DNA from: Prochloron sp. SP5CPC1
Lineage (GTDB): Bacteria > Cyanobacteriota > Cyanobacteriia > Cyanobacteriales > Prochloraceae
Direction: 5' to 3'
DNA length: 13,853 nt
NCBI GenBank assembly: GCA_014323965.1
Contig: JACONB010000032.1
Span: 3,761 to 17,613 of the forward strand
Of this stretch, positions 1 to 6,480 are shown one piece after another. Position 1 is the stretch's first letter. Every line of letters starts with the position of its first letter. The notes beneath the pieces were generated by a model. The model did no database searches and was not told the DNA's origin. It was given only the letters and a program-made list of their open reading frames with translations. The position numbers were made by a program, and so were the translations under genes.

Positions 1-792
1 ACCTCAATAATCGACTCCCTTTTACTTTCCAAACTCCCTCGTTCAATTCCTAACCTTTCAATACTGGTAATATAAGGCATTTTTTTGTCCTCCTCTATGG
101 TAATCAATTCATTATTAAACCTTTCGGTTAACTCTTTCGGTAAAGTCATCATCCAATCCACTAACCGAAATAGCTGTAGGATTTCTTCCTTACTATAACC
201 TCTCTCATACAGTCCTCTCACTATACTCAATTTGCTTGAGAATCTTTCTGAAGCATTATTGCGAGTTTCTTTAGTTTTAAGGTGGGCCATAACCATGATA
301 GCAAAAGGATTGCGATTTTCAGTTAAAGCAGACCAATTCTTTTGATAATCTAGTAGTTTCACCACCGGGAACTGGAAATTCAGTTGGCAACCCCAACGAC
401 TGTATTGATGGTTTTGTGGTCGCCACCAATTCTTGTCATCTCCTAAGATGGCTAAACTGACTACTTCTGTATTTTCATCCAGGTAAGTGATAAATCCACA
501 TTCTTTGAGCAAAAACACTTTCGTATTCTCCTTGGATTTCTATATGTACCAAGATAAGAGTTTGCTTTCCATTATGCAGTCAAACTCTTACCAGTTTGTC
601 GGCTAACCTTTTCCCTAGATTTGCATCTCTCACTACCTGTTGCAATTCTGTATCCAGAGTTTCATATCCTCTCGACCAATCTATATCTCGATGTGCTTCC
701 GGGAAGAAGAAAGCCATAAATTCTTCAAAATAAGACTCTATTGCTTCTTTCCACGGACTATCATACTCATCTATTTGCTGTTGTTTTTCCAT
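1..792 (-). pseudogene. Rpn/DUF4351-type putative nuclease/transposase-like gene, broken and cut by the window edge
   Basis: Reading leftward from ATG 792, the first 70 residues (start MEKQQQIDEYDSPWKEAIES, with FFPEAHRDIDW) match the N-terminus of the abundant cyanobacterial Rpn-type (PD-(D/E)XK-like) family that often carries a DUF4351 tail. A TGA at 580-582 stops the frame, but the same frame continues with LILVHIEIQGEYES..FAQRM, the family's next block, so TGA probably replaces a TGG Trp codon. Near 484-500 the homology jumps frame: RMWIYH in one frame, then YLDENTEVVSLAILGDD in another, which implies a small indel. From there the frame stays open to position 1 with family blocks WGCQLNFQFPVVKLLDY, RNPFAIMVMAHLKTKETR, LYERGYSKEEI and LFRLVDWMM. 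There are therefore at least two lesions. Family members are thought to be nucleases linked to mobile DNA; this copy looks inactive. The C-terminal end is outside the window. Confidence 0.8.
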
Positions 793-1027
793 TAATCAAC
801 TAAGTTTTTCGATTGATTTTACCCAGACTATCACTTAAATCTATTCTACCATATTATAGCAGTTCCCGCAGGTTTATTTACAAATCCCAAAAAGAAACCT
901 TTGCCCAAACCTTTATATAACAGCTCTTTCCCCCGCCCGATTCCCGACTCTCCCAGCTTGGCGTTATAGTTGGTGAAGGAGCGCAAAGGCGGTACTGTAT
1001 ACCTTGAGCGTTGCGTGGGTTTGTGGA
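793..1027. other. Intergenic stretch without a supported gene
   Basis: The 235 bases between two broken genes hold no supported coding region. TATAGCAGTTCCC (855-867) resembles a dispersed motif frequent in cyanobacterial genomes. The minus-strand frame across 878-1111 overlaps the Hsp70 relic and has no recognisable protein character. Confidence 0.4.
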
Positions 1028-1331
1028 ATGACTTTTGAGATCGAACAAATCAAAGTTGTAGCAGCTATCGATTTTGGCACATCCCGTTCCGGCCAAAAAG
1101 GAGGATGACAAGAAAATCTATGTACGCTGTAAGTGGGACAGGCGACCTTTTCCGTACATCAAAACCTTGACCCAAAGCCTTTATAACAGCGATCGCCAGT
1201 TAGAAGCGTGGGGGTATGCTGCTCTACATCAACTAGCACAGCGGTTAACGCAAGCTAAAGATAAAGATGCCGAAAACTGCTGCCATTTATTGCAAAAAAA
1301 AATGACAAAACTCTTCAAAGAGGTGTCTTAA
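1028..1331 (+). pseudogene. N-terminal relic of an Hsp70/actin-like ATPase, frameshifted
   Basis: From ATG 1028 the frame reads MTFEIEQIKVVAAIDFGTSR, then SG, and stops at 1106-1108. IDFGTSRSG is the phosphate-1 loop of a cyanobacterial Hsp70-like family whose next blocks are typically a W-[ED]-x-RPFPY-[IV]-KTLTQ region and a VEAWGY-A region. Those blocks follow in another frame: KWDRRPFPYIKTLTQSLY and RQLEAWGYAALHQLAQ, ending at TAA 1329-1331. About 95 residues survive of a protein normally several hundred residues long, so both a frameshift (between about 1090 and 1110) and loss of the rest have occurred. The second frame alone would begin at TTG 1074, but its first residues (AHPVPA) are an out-of-frame reading of the ATPase loop, so it is not a real small gene. 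No downstream remnant was seen before 1462. Confidence 0.75.
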
Positions 1332-1386
1332 GTTGGAGCTATTTTTGGGCTCCGAAGAAGATGTCTATTATTATAGGCGAATGACA

Positions 1387-1428
1387 TAGATGAGCGCAGA
1401 CAGATATGATTGATGATCTGCGGGTTAC
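1387..1428. repeat. Degenerate CGCAGAT/ATCTGCGG-type dispersed repeat, copy 1
   Basis: The stretch contains GATGAGCGCAGACAGAT followed by GATCTGCGGGTTACT. The second part recurs almost exactly as CATCTGCGGTTACT at 2570-2583, on the other side of the glycosyltransferase gene and in the same orientation. The CGCAGAT theme is typical of short dispersed repeats in cyanobacteria. Confidence 0.45.
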
Positions 1429-1461
1429 TTTAGATTTAATCCTATTATACACCCCCCTGGT

Positions 1462-2544
1462 TCATAATTTCTGAAAGTATTCAACCACAGTTTGGGCGAT
1501 AAATTCCGTTCCATTGGATGGAAAAGGTGAGGTTTTACGGGGTGGGGATAAGGGTTGGTTGAGAAAATCCCAATCTCCTTGACAGAATTCCGAGGAGGTG
1601 ATAATTTGATGGGAAGATCTGTCCCGAATACCTTCTATTAATAAGGAAGATTCGGCAAAACCTTCTCGCAGGAGGGAAACAATGGGAACCCCTAAACGCA
1701 AGCTTTCAGCAAAGGTACTGTACCCTGGCTTAGAAACTACCCGACAGCAGTAAGGCATAAAATCCACGGGTCGATATTTACGTTCCGTTACTTTCACTAA
1801 ATTAGCTAAATTAGGTGCTCTGTGGTCAAAAGTAATAAACTGCCAATTAGGAAATTTTGCTAGATTTTCATAGGGAATTTCCGCTAATCCAAAACCACCA
1901 AAAGTGAGCAAAACAGTCTTTTCCTTAGGTGCAGTGAGGTTAAAATCAGCCCGCAATTGTGCTTCTTTATATTTAGGAGTACCCCCAGTTAATCCTGTAT
2001 CAATAATCTGAGGAAAAGCCTTCATGGGTTCGTACATAGGGAGACGAAAGAGGCGGGCGCATTGTCCGTAACAGGAGGAGATCCAATCAGCCATTTCCTC
2101 CCACTCTTCACCCCAGTCTCCATAGATAAAGTCCCAGCCAAAGTTACTCATCATCCAACATGGTACCCCAGCAGCTCGGGCAATAGGGGCAGCTAAGGGA
2201 GGAATATCCGCCAAAACTAACCCTACATCGTTGGTACGGATAAAGTCAGCTTCCGAGGCAATAATCTGTTCCTGTCGTTCACGAATTTCCGACATTGCAG
2301 CTAATGTAGCAGCTTTATCCATGGTTAAGCTATCTTTTTGGATTACCCCCACATCAAAAGCACGGGGACGATGGATAAAATCTGCTTCAATATAAGATTC
2401 TAGTAGCCAACGAGGGGCAGTTGTAACCAGAATAAGTAGTAGATCCGGATTCAGCTCCTTAATAGCTTGAGCAACAGAAGCAGCGCGAACCGCATGTCCA
2501 AATCCATGGTTAGTAATAGCAATATATACAGTATCTCTCTTCAT
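1462..2544 (-). CDS. GT28-like glycosyltransferase of a cyanobacterial family
   Basis: This 360-residue cytosolic protein probably has two Rossmann-like lobes (GT-B fold). The N-terminus MKRDTVYIAITNHGFGHAVR carries the H-G-x-G-H loop (13-17) seen in GT28/MurG-like enzymes and in the N-terminal domain of plant arabinokinase-type proteins. TFGGFG (214-219) starts the second lobe, and SKPGYSTFAESLRLGVPIV (271-289) is the nucleotide-sugar-binding region, equivalent to the G-G-x-x-T/S-x-x-E segment of the family. The length is normal. It is the second gene of a minus-strand pair, 23 bases after the desaturase-SDR gene, so co-transcription is likely. Location beside two probable glycolipid genes suggests a lipid or envelope sugar acceptor, but neither donor nor acceptor can be read from the sequence. 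ATG 2544 lies just before MKRD and the frame is intact. Confidence 0.8.
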   Translation of the reverse strand: MKRDTVYIAITNHGFGHAVRAASVAQAIKELNPDLLLILVTTAPRWLLESYIEADFIHRPRAFDVGVIQKDSLTMDKAATLAAMSEIRERQEQIIASEADFIRTNDVGLVLADIPPLAAPIARAAGVPCWMMSNFGWDFIYGDWGEEWEEMADWISSCYGQCARLFRLPMYEPMKAFPQIIDTGLTGGTPKYKEAQLRADFNLTAPKEKTVLLTFGGFGLAEIPYENLAKFPNWQFITFDHRAPNLANLVKVTERKYRPVDFMPYCCRVVSKPGYSTFAESLRLGVPIVSLLREGFAESSLLIEGIRDRSSHQIITSSEFCQGDWDFLNQPLSPPRKTSPFPSNGTEFIAQTVVEYFQKL

Positions 2545-2583
2545 CTGCGTTTATTCTACTTCAACGTTCATCTGCGGTTACTA
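2543..2583. repeat. CGCAGAT/ATCTGCGG-type dispersed repeat, copy 2
   Basis: CATCTGCG occurs twice here (from 2543 and from 2570), the second continuing GTTACT as in the copy at 1414-1428. On the minus strand this repeat encodes the last residues and the stop (SNRR, TGA 2568-2570) of the desaturase-SDR gene and also covers the start of the glycosyltransferase gene. Confidence 0.45.
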
Positions 2584-3770
2584 AATAACTTGAAATAAGT
2601 AGAGACAAAAAATTCCTTCAAAGGAAAGGCGATCGCTGTGAAGGGATTTACCGTTACAATGATATTACGCACGTCTCTCACCGCTAAATTAACTATTTGC
2701 TTCCCTACCCAGTCTGGGGACATAATGCCAATAGGGTTGAGATTGCTTTTAAAAGGACCGAGAATTAGTTTTCTGACTACACAAGGAGCGTCCAGACGAC
2801 GTAAAGTAATTAAATCCCCTAAAGTTCTTTTACTCAATTCGTACAGAGGACTGAAAGCGGGATTTACTTCCGCTTCCGAGGTATTGACCCAAACTTCCTT
2901 GCAGGCCATATCTTCGTTGGTGCGCACTGTTTTGAGGAATAATTCTAGCAAGCGCCAGCTAGAGAAAGTATTTACTTCGTAAGAACGGGCGATGGCTTCT
3001 TCTGTCCTTTCCCCGTGAACGTTAATACCGTGGTTGATGATCAGAATATCTATTTTAGCTAATTCTCCCTCTAATTCCGACTCTTTACCGGGTTGCCAAA
3101 CAATGGTTTGCACTGGTTTATCTTTAATCTTAATCTCCTGCTGTTTAGAAGTGAGAGCAATGATTTTAGCGCCCCTGCTCTCCAGACATGCTAGGAGGGA
3201 GCGCCCCAGACTTCCCGAGGCTCCTGTGACAGCTATTCTTTTCCCCCGTAAAGAGAGAGCAGTACCCATAAGCTTGTCCAATAAGGATATGGTACCACAA
3301 TAATAAGCATTTTGATTCTCAAAGTGATGGCGCCAGTGATAGGGTCGATTTACCAACCAAGTAGCGGGTGGGGTGGTAAACTCACCGGGACGATGGGTTA
3401 TATCAGTCAACTGATCTGCATAGGGTAACCCACTACCCCGAGCAATTGCCGCTAGAAGGAAAAAACCTGTGTAAAAGCAACCTAACCCTGCTCCCCAGTG
3501 TCCTGGAACTGTTAAACTAAAAACAGCCCCCCAAAGTAGGAGGCTGAAACCTAGCATAATGGAAGCTTCTGGTACATCATTATACCAGTGCGCCCGACGA
3601 TAGATGGTTTCGTTTACAGGAGTTAAATCTGGACGAAAGACCCGATGATGCCAAGCGTGGAGGCGATAGAGAGGTTGCCAATGATGGGAAAGAGCGTGGT
3701 AACAGTCTCGTACCAGTTCCACCCAGAGGAGAGAAACCAGGGCCATGGCGGTGGGGGCGATTACTGTCAT
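2568..3770 (-). CDS. Sterol desaturase/fatty-acid hydroxylase-SDR fusion, candidate glucolipid epimerase (MgdE type)
   Basis: This is a 400-residue fusion protein. Residues 1-170 are a membrane di-iron hydroxylase-like domain with His clusters H25xxxHH30, H38xxHH42 and H145xxHH149, hydrophobic segments near 5-20 and 68-110, and further His at 61 and 126. Residues 175-375 are a short-chain dehydrogenase: TGASGSLG (182-189) binds NAD(P), NHG (246-248) takes the place of NNAG, and S298, Y310 and K314 (YELSK) form the catalytic set. A hydrophobic tail follows. Databases usually name this family bifunctional sterol desaturase/short-chain dehydrogenase. A membrane-held SDR is chemically suited to C4 epimerisation of a sugar on a lipid, the step after MgdA; I recall the cyanobacterial epimerase MgdE being of this type but cannot verify it here. 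Position head to head with mgdA supports the idea. The frame is intact, and the alternative start at Met9 cannot be excluded. Confidence 0.85.
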   Translation of the reverse strand: MTVIAPTAMALVSLLWVELVRDCYHALSHHWQPLYRLHAWHHRVFRPDLTPVNETIYRRAHWYNDVPEASIMLGFSLLLWGAVFSLTVPGHWGAGLGCFYTGFFLLAAIARGSGLPYADQLTDITHRPGEFTTPPATWLVNRPYHWRHHFENQNAYYCGTISLLDKLMGTALSLRGKRIAVTGASGSLGRSLLACLESRGAKIIALTSKQQEIKIKDKPVQTIVWQPGKESELEGELAKIDILIINHGINVHGERTEEAIARSYEVNTFSSWRLLELFLKTVRTNEDMACKEVWVNTSEAEVNPAFSPLYELSKRTLGDLITLRRLDAPCVVRKLILGPFKSNLNPIGIMSPDWVGKQIVNLAVRDVRNIIVTVNPFTAIAFPLKEFFVSTYFKLFSNRR

Positions 3771-3839
3771 GGTAAAGTCTATATTAGATATGGCTTTTGA
3801 TTTATTAGTTTCTTTTAATTATAATTTAAAAAGTGTTAC

Positions 3840-3878
3840 CTTTATTCCAAGAAATTTAAGAAATTTCATGGAATAAAG
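3840..3878. promoter_or_regulatory. Large palindrome in the divergent mgdA promoter region (putative operator)
   Basis: The left arm CTTTATTCCAAGAAATTT (3840-3857) and right arm AAATTTCATGGAATAAAG (3861-3878) are reverse complements with one mismatch over 18 bases, separated by AAG. The site lies between two divergent starts, so it is unlikely to be a terminator. It directly abuts a TATAAA at 3879-3884, so a bound protein would cover the -35 region of that promoter. The regulator is unknown. Confidence 0.5.
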
Positions 3879-3909
3879 TATAAATCCCCTAGATTAAACA
3901 AGATATAAT
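3879..3909 (+). promoter_or_regulatory. Candidate -10 elements for mgdA
   Basis: TATAAA (3879-3884) and TATAAT (3904-3909) both match a sigma-70 -10 box. The first leaves room for a short leader before the ribosome binding site at 3912-3919 and is the better candidate; the second would place the start of transcription inside that site. No convincing TTGACA partner is visible for either. Confidence 0.3.
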
Positions 3910-3925
3910 GGAAAGGAGGAATATA

Positions 3926-5365
3926 GTGCCAAATAATTCTTGGCGGTTAAGAGAGTCGGATCCAGAGTTAGACCCTATCGGTTCTCTATTGTCTGAATTG
4001 GCTGATCCAAAAGAGGAAGAAGAAGAATTTAGAAGGGATTTTTTCATCGGTTTTTCGGGACGGAGAAAGAAAGCAGCTTTTGTCCTCATGACTATCTGGG
4101 GTGTTACCATAGGACTGCATTTCTTCACCTGGGGCAGTTTAGCAGTAGCTGGTTGTACAGGACTTATTTTTGTCCATGCAATTCGTTTGGTAGTGGCTAA
4201 ATCACCCTCAGCGCCGGAATTATTAACAGACGATACTGCTGCACCCTCAGTATCCTTGTTGGTGGCGGCGAAAAATGAGGAAGCTGTCATTGGGAACTTG
4301 GTGCAAATGCTCTGTAGTCTGGACTATCCGTCAGATAAATATGAAGTTTGGATTATTGATGATAACAGCAAGGATAATACGGGAGTAATTTTAGATCAAC
4401 TGGCTACTTCTTATCCCCAGCTGAAAGTATTACATCGTCAAAGGGGTGCGGTTGGGGGCAAATCCGGTGCTCTGAATCAAGTATTACCTTTGACCAAAGG
4501 AGATATTATCGGCGTATTTGATGCTGATGCTACTGTGGAAGCGGACCTCTTGCGACGGGTAGTACCTATGTTTGAGGTGGCCCAAATGGGTGCTGTACAG
4601 GTTAGGAAGGCGATCGCCAATGCTTCCTGCAATTTCTGGACCCAGGGACAAAAGGCGGAAATGGCTCTGGACAGCTATTTTCAACAGCAACGGATGACCA
4701 TCGGCGGTTTGGTGGAACTGCGGGGTAACGGTCAGTTTGTCCGCCGTTCTGCCCTAAATAGCTGCGGCGGTTGGAACGAAGAAACTATCACCGACGACTT
4801 AGATTTAACCATTCGCTTACACTTGGATCGCTGGAAGATTGGGTTTTTGGCTCTGCCCGCTGTGGAAGAAGAAGGAGTCACCAGGGCTATGGCTCTTTGG
4901 CACCAGCGTAACCGCTGGGCAGAAGGGGGTTATCAGCGCTACCTGGACTATTGGCGGTCCTTTCTGCGTCACCCTCTCGGTTGGGGCAAAACCTGGGATT
5001 TGTTTTCCTTTATTACCATTCAGTATATCTTACCTGTCGCTGCGCTGCCGGACCTATTTATGGGCATCGCTCGTCATCGCTATCCCTTATTAGCACCCAT
5101 GAGTGGTTTGATGTTCTCCATTTCTGCTTGGAGCATGTTTGTGGGACTGTTCAGGACTCGTATTGAATCAAAATTCAGCTTTACTACTTTGTTGAGTATA
5201 GGCTGGCAAACTCTCCGGGGGATGATTTACATGGTCCATTGGTTGGTAGTTATGCCTTGCGTTACTGCTCGCGTCTCTGTGCGCCCGAAGCAACTAAAAT
5301 GGGTTAAAACAGTTCATGAAGGTGGGAATGCAGTAATCATTAGTAAAAAAGTGAGTCATTCCTAA
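3926..5365 (+). CDS. mgdA: Beta-monoglucosyldiacylglycerol synthase (UDP-glucose:diacylglycerol glucosyltransferase)
   Basis: The enzyme transfers glucose from UDP-glucose to diacylglycerol in the membrane, the first step of galactolipid synthesis in cyanobacteria. From GTG 3926 it has 479 residues. Order: acidic N-terminus; membrane segments at about 50-90; a GT2 GT-A domain at about 107-320 with SLLVAAKNEE (110-119), IDDNS (144-148), DADA (199-202, the metal-binding DxD), ITDDLDL (288-294) and QRNRW (327-331, the QxxRW motif); then several C-terminal membrane segments from about 358. Blocks such as GKSGALNQVLPLT, ELRGNGQFVRR and WHQRNRWAEGGYQRYLDYWR agree closely with my memory of Synechocystis Sll1377. 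The upstream ATG 3908 is rejected: AAAGGAGG (3912-3919) lies six bases before GTG 3926, and the resulting start MPNNSW resembles that of the homologue. Divergent from the candidate epimerase gene. Confidence 0.9.
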   Translation: MPNNSWRLRESDPELDPIGSLLSELADPKEEEEEFRRDFFIGFSGRRKKAAFVLMTIWGVTIGLHFFTWGSLAVAGCTGLIFVHAIRLVVAKSPSAPELLTDDTAAPSVSLLVAAKNEEAVIGNLVQMLCSLDYPSDKYEVWIIDDNSKDNTGVILDQLATSYPQLKVLHRQRGAVGGKSGALNQVLPLTKGDIIGVFDADATVEADLLRRVVPMFEVAQMGAVQVRKAIANASCNFWTQGQKAEMALDSYFQQQRMTIGGLVELRGNGQFVRRSALNSCGGWNEETITDDLDLTIRLHLDRWKIGFLALPAVEEEGVTRAMALWHQRNRWAEGGYQRYLDYWRSFLRHPLGWGKTWDLFSFITIQYILPVAALPDLFMGIARHRYPLLAPMSGLMFSISAWSMFVGLFRTRIESKFSFTTLLSIGWQTLRGMIYMVHWLVVMPCVTARVSVRPKQLKWVKTVHEGGNAVIISKKVSHS

Positions 5366-5402
5366 TTATTGAAAAAGGTTTCTGATTGAGTTATCATATA
5401 GG

Positions 5403-5437
5403 AGTATAACTAGAATTATACTTAGCTTGTTTTTTTT
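5403..5437 (+). terminator. Possible weak terminator after mgdA
   Basis: AGTATAA (5403-5409) and TTATACT (5416-5422) form a perfect 7-base stem followed after a few bases by a T run (5430-5437). The stem is AT-rich, so termination would be weak. The site is only 10 bases before the next start codon, and it could instead be an operator for the downstream gene. Confidence 0.35.
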
Positions 5438-5446
5438 GTTTAAACT

Positions 5447-6295
5447 ATGTCAGAATCTTTTACTATTAACGATATTTACAATCTGTTTCAAGCTTCTCAA
5501 GCGGAAGCGGATCGTCGTTTCGCTGAAGCAGATCGCCGTTTAGCAAAACTAGATCGTATTGTAGCGGAACTTGCAGAAGATAGTAAGCGCCGCAGGGCAG
5601 AAGCGGAGCGCCGCACAGCAGAAGCAGATCGTCGTGCAGCAGAACGAGCAGCAGAAGCGGATCGTCGTGCAGCAGAACGAGCAGCAGAATCGGATCGTAT
5701 TGTAGCGGAACTTGCAGAAGATAGTAAGCGCCGCAAGGCAGAAGCGGAGCGTCGGGCAGCAGAAGCGGATCGTATTGCAGCAGAACGAGCAGCAGAAGCG
5801 GATCGTCGTGCAGCAGAAGCGGAAAAACGACTTGCTAAAGCGGAAGCTATTGCAGCCAATACTAATAAAGCTGTGAGTGCTCTCACAAGTCGTTGGGAAC
5901 AGTTTTTAGAAAACTTCGTAGAACCTGCTGCTGTAAATCTTTTTCAAGCACGAGGTATTCCAGTAACAGAAACCCATCGTCGTGTGAAAACCAAACGTGC
6001 AGGTTTAGCAATGGAAATTGATCTACTAGCTGTTGATGATGATGTTGCAGTTGCAGTAGAAGTTAAATCTCATTTATCTAAAGCAGATGTGGATTATTTT
6101 TTAGAAAAGTTGGCTCGTTTTAAACAAGCATTTCCCCGTTATACTGACATCAAGCTCAATGGTGCTGTTGCGGCAATTGATATTGATGAAGGAATCGATC
6201 GCTATGTTTATCGTCGAGGTTTATTCCTTATTCAACAGTCAGGTGAGGTTGTAGAAATTGCCAATGACGAAAATTTTCTACCTGGAGAGTGGTAG
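5447..6295 (+). CDS. Coiled-coil protein with a C-terminal PD-(D/E)XK nuclease-like domain
   Basis: The protein has 282 residues. Residues 17-138 are an almost uninterrupted Ala/Glu/Arg/Asp helix made of units such as AEADRRAAERA, certainly a long coiled coil; a 47-residue unit beginning DRIVAELAEDSKRR occurs twice (36-82 and 83-129). Residues 150-282 form a globular domain. WEQFLENFVEPAAVNLFQARG is followed by E190-I-D192 and, after one strand, VAVEVKS with E205 and K207: D192 plus E205-x-K207 is the PD-(D/E)XK nuclease signature. Such proteins (DUF3782-like) are common, multi-copy and uncharacterised in cyanobacteria; DNA cleavage is inferred from the motif only. No signal peptide or membrane segment is seen. 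The frame is intact despite the repeats. It has no obvious partner among its neighbours. Confidence 0.8.
   Translation: MSESFTINDIYNLFQASQAEADRRFAEADRRLAKLDRIVAELAEDSKRRRAEAERRTAEADRRAAERAAEADRRAAERAAESDRIVAELAEDSKRRKAEAERRAAEADRIAAERAAEADRRAAEAEKRLAKAEAIAANTNKAVSALTSRWEQFLENFVEPAAVNLFQARGIPVTETHRRVKTKRAGLAMEIDLLAVDDDVAVAVEVKSHLSKADVDYFLEKLARFKQAFPRYTDIKLNGAVAAIDIDEGIDRYVYRRGLFLIQQSGEVVEIANDENFLPGEW
5501..5834 (+). repeat. Internal tandem repeats, including a 141-bp direct duplication
   Basis: Short units built around GCAGAAGCGGATCGTCGTG recur through the coiled-coil part of the gene. A longer unit beginning GATCGTATTGTAGCGGAACT starts at 5552 and again at 5693, exactly 141 bases (47 codons) apart, with a handful of substitutions in the parts compared. 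The spacing keeps frame, so copy number can change without breaking the protein. Confidence 0.85.
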
Positions 6296-6339
6296 AGTTG
6301 GCAATATATTCTGTTGTAATTCAATCAAAAAAATGTCAT

Positions 6340-6354
6340 CAACGCACCCTACGG
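6340..6354. repeat. Dispersed CAACGCACCCTACGG motif
   Basis: This 15-base motif lies between the nuclease-like gene and ispD and recurs in inverted orientation at 8773-8787 across the end of the GmhB-like gene. Related CGTAGGG motifs occur at 11357-11383. It is a short dispersed repeat of a kind frequent in cyanobacteria. Confidence 0.5.
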
Positions 6355-6480
6355 TTACAAGACTTCGATTTGTTTAGCTTCTTCCGGGAATTTACTTTCT
6401 CTTTCTCCTGCACTTCTAGCTTGAAACCAGCGGACAGTTGAGAACGATGACGATGACAAATAATAGCAAGGGGAGCCGAT

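Noticed and set aside
878..1111. 77-codon minus-strand frame
   Set aside because: Overlaps the Hsp70-like relic on the opposite strand, and its residues have no domain or membrane pattern.
5501..5834. Possible CRISPR-like array from repeated GCAGAAGCGGATCGT units
   Set aside because: Units have irregular spacing, no unique spacers, and lie in frame inside a coiled-coil gene.
5497..5886. 129-codon minus-strand frame rich in Ala, Ser and Arg
   Set aside because: It is the antisense shadow of the GCAGAAGCGGATCG repeats; the plus strand encodes a family-like protein with a nuclease motif.
6361..6480. Possible short minus-strand coding remnant after ispD
   Set aside because: One minus frame stays open for about 40 codons but shows no recognisable homology and no start codon.
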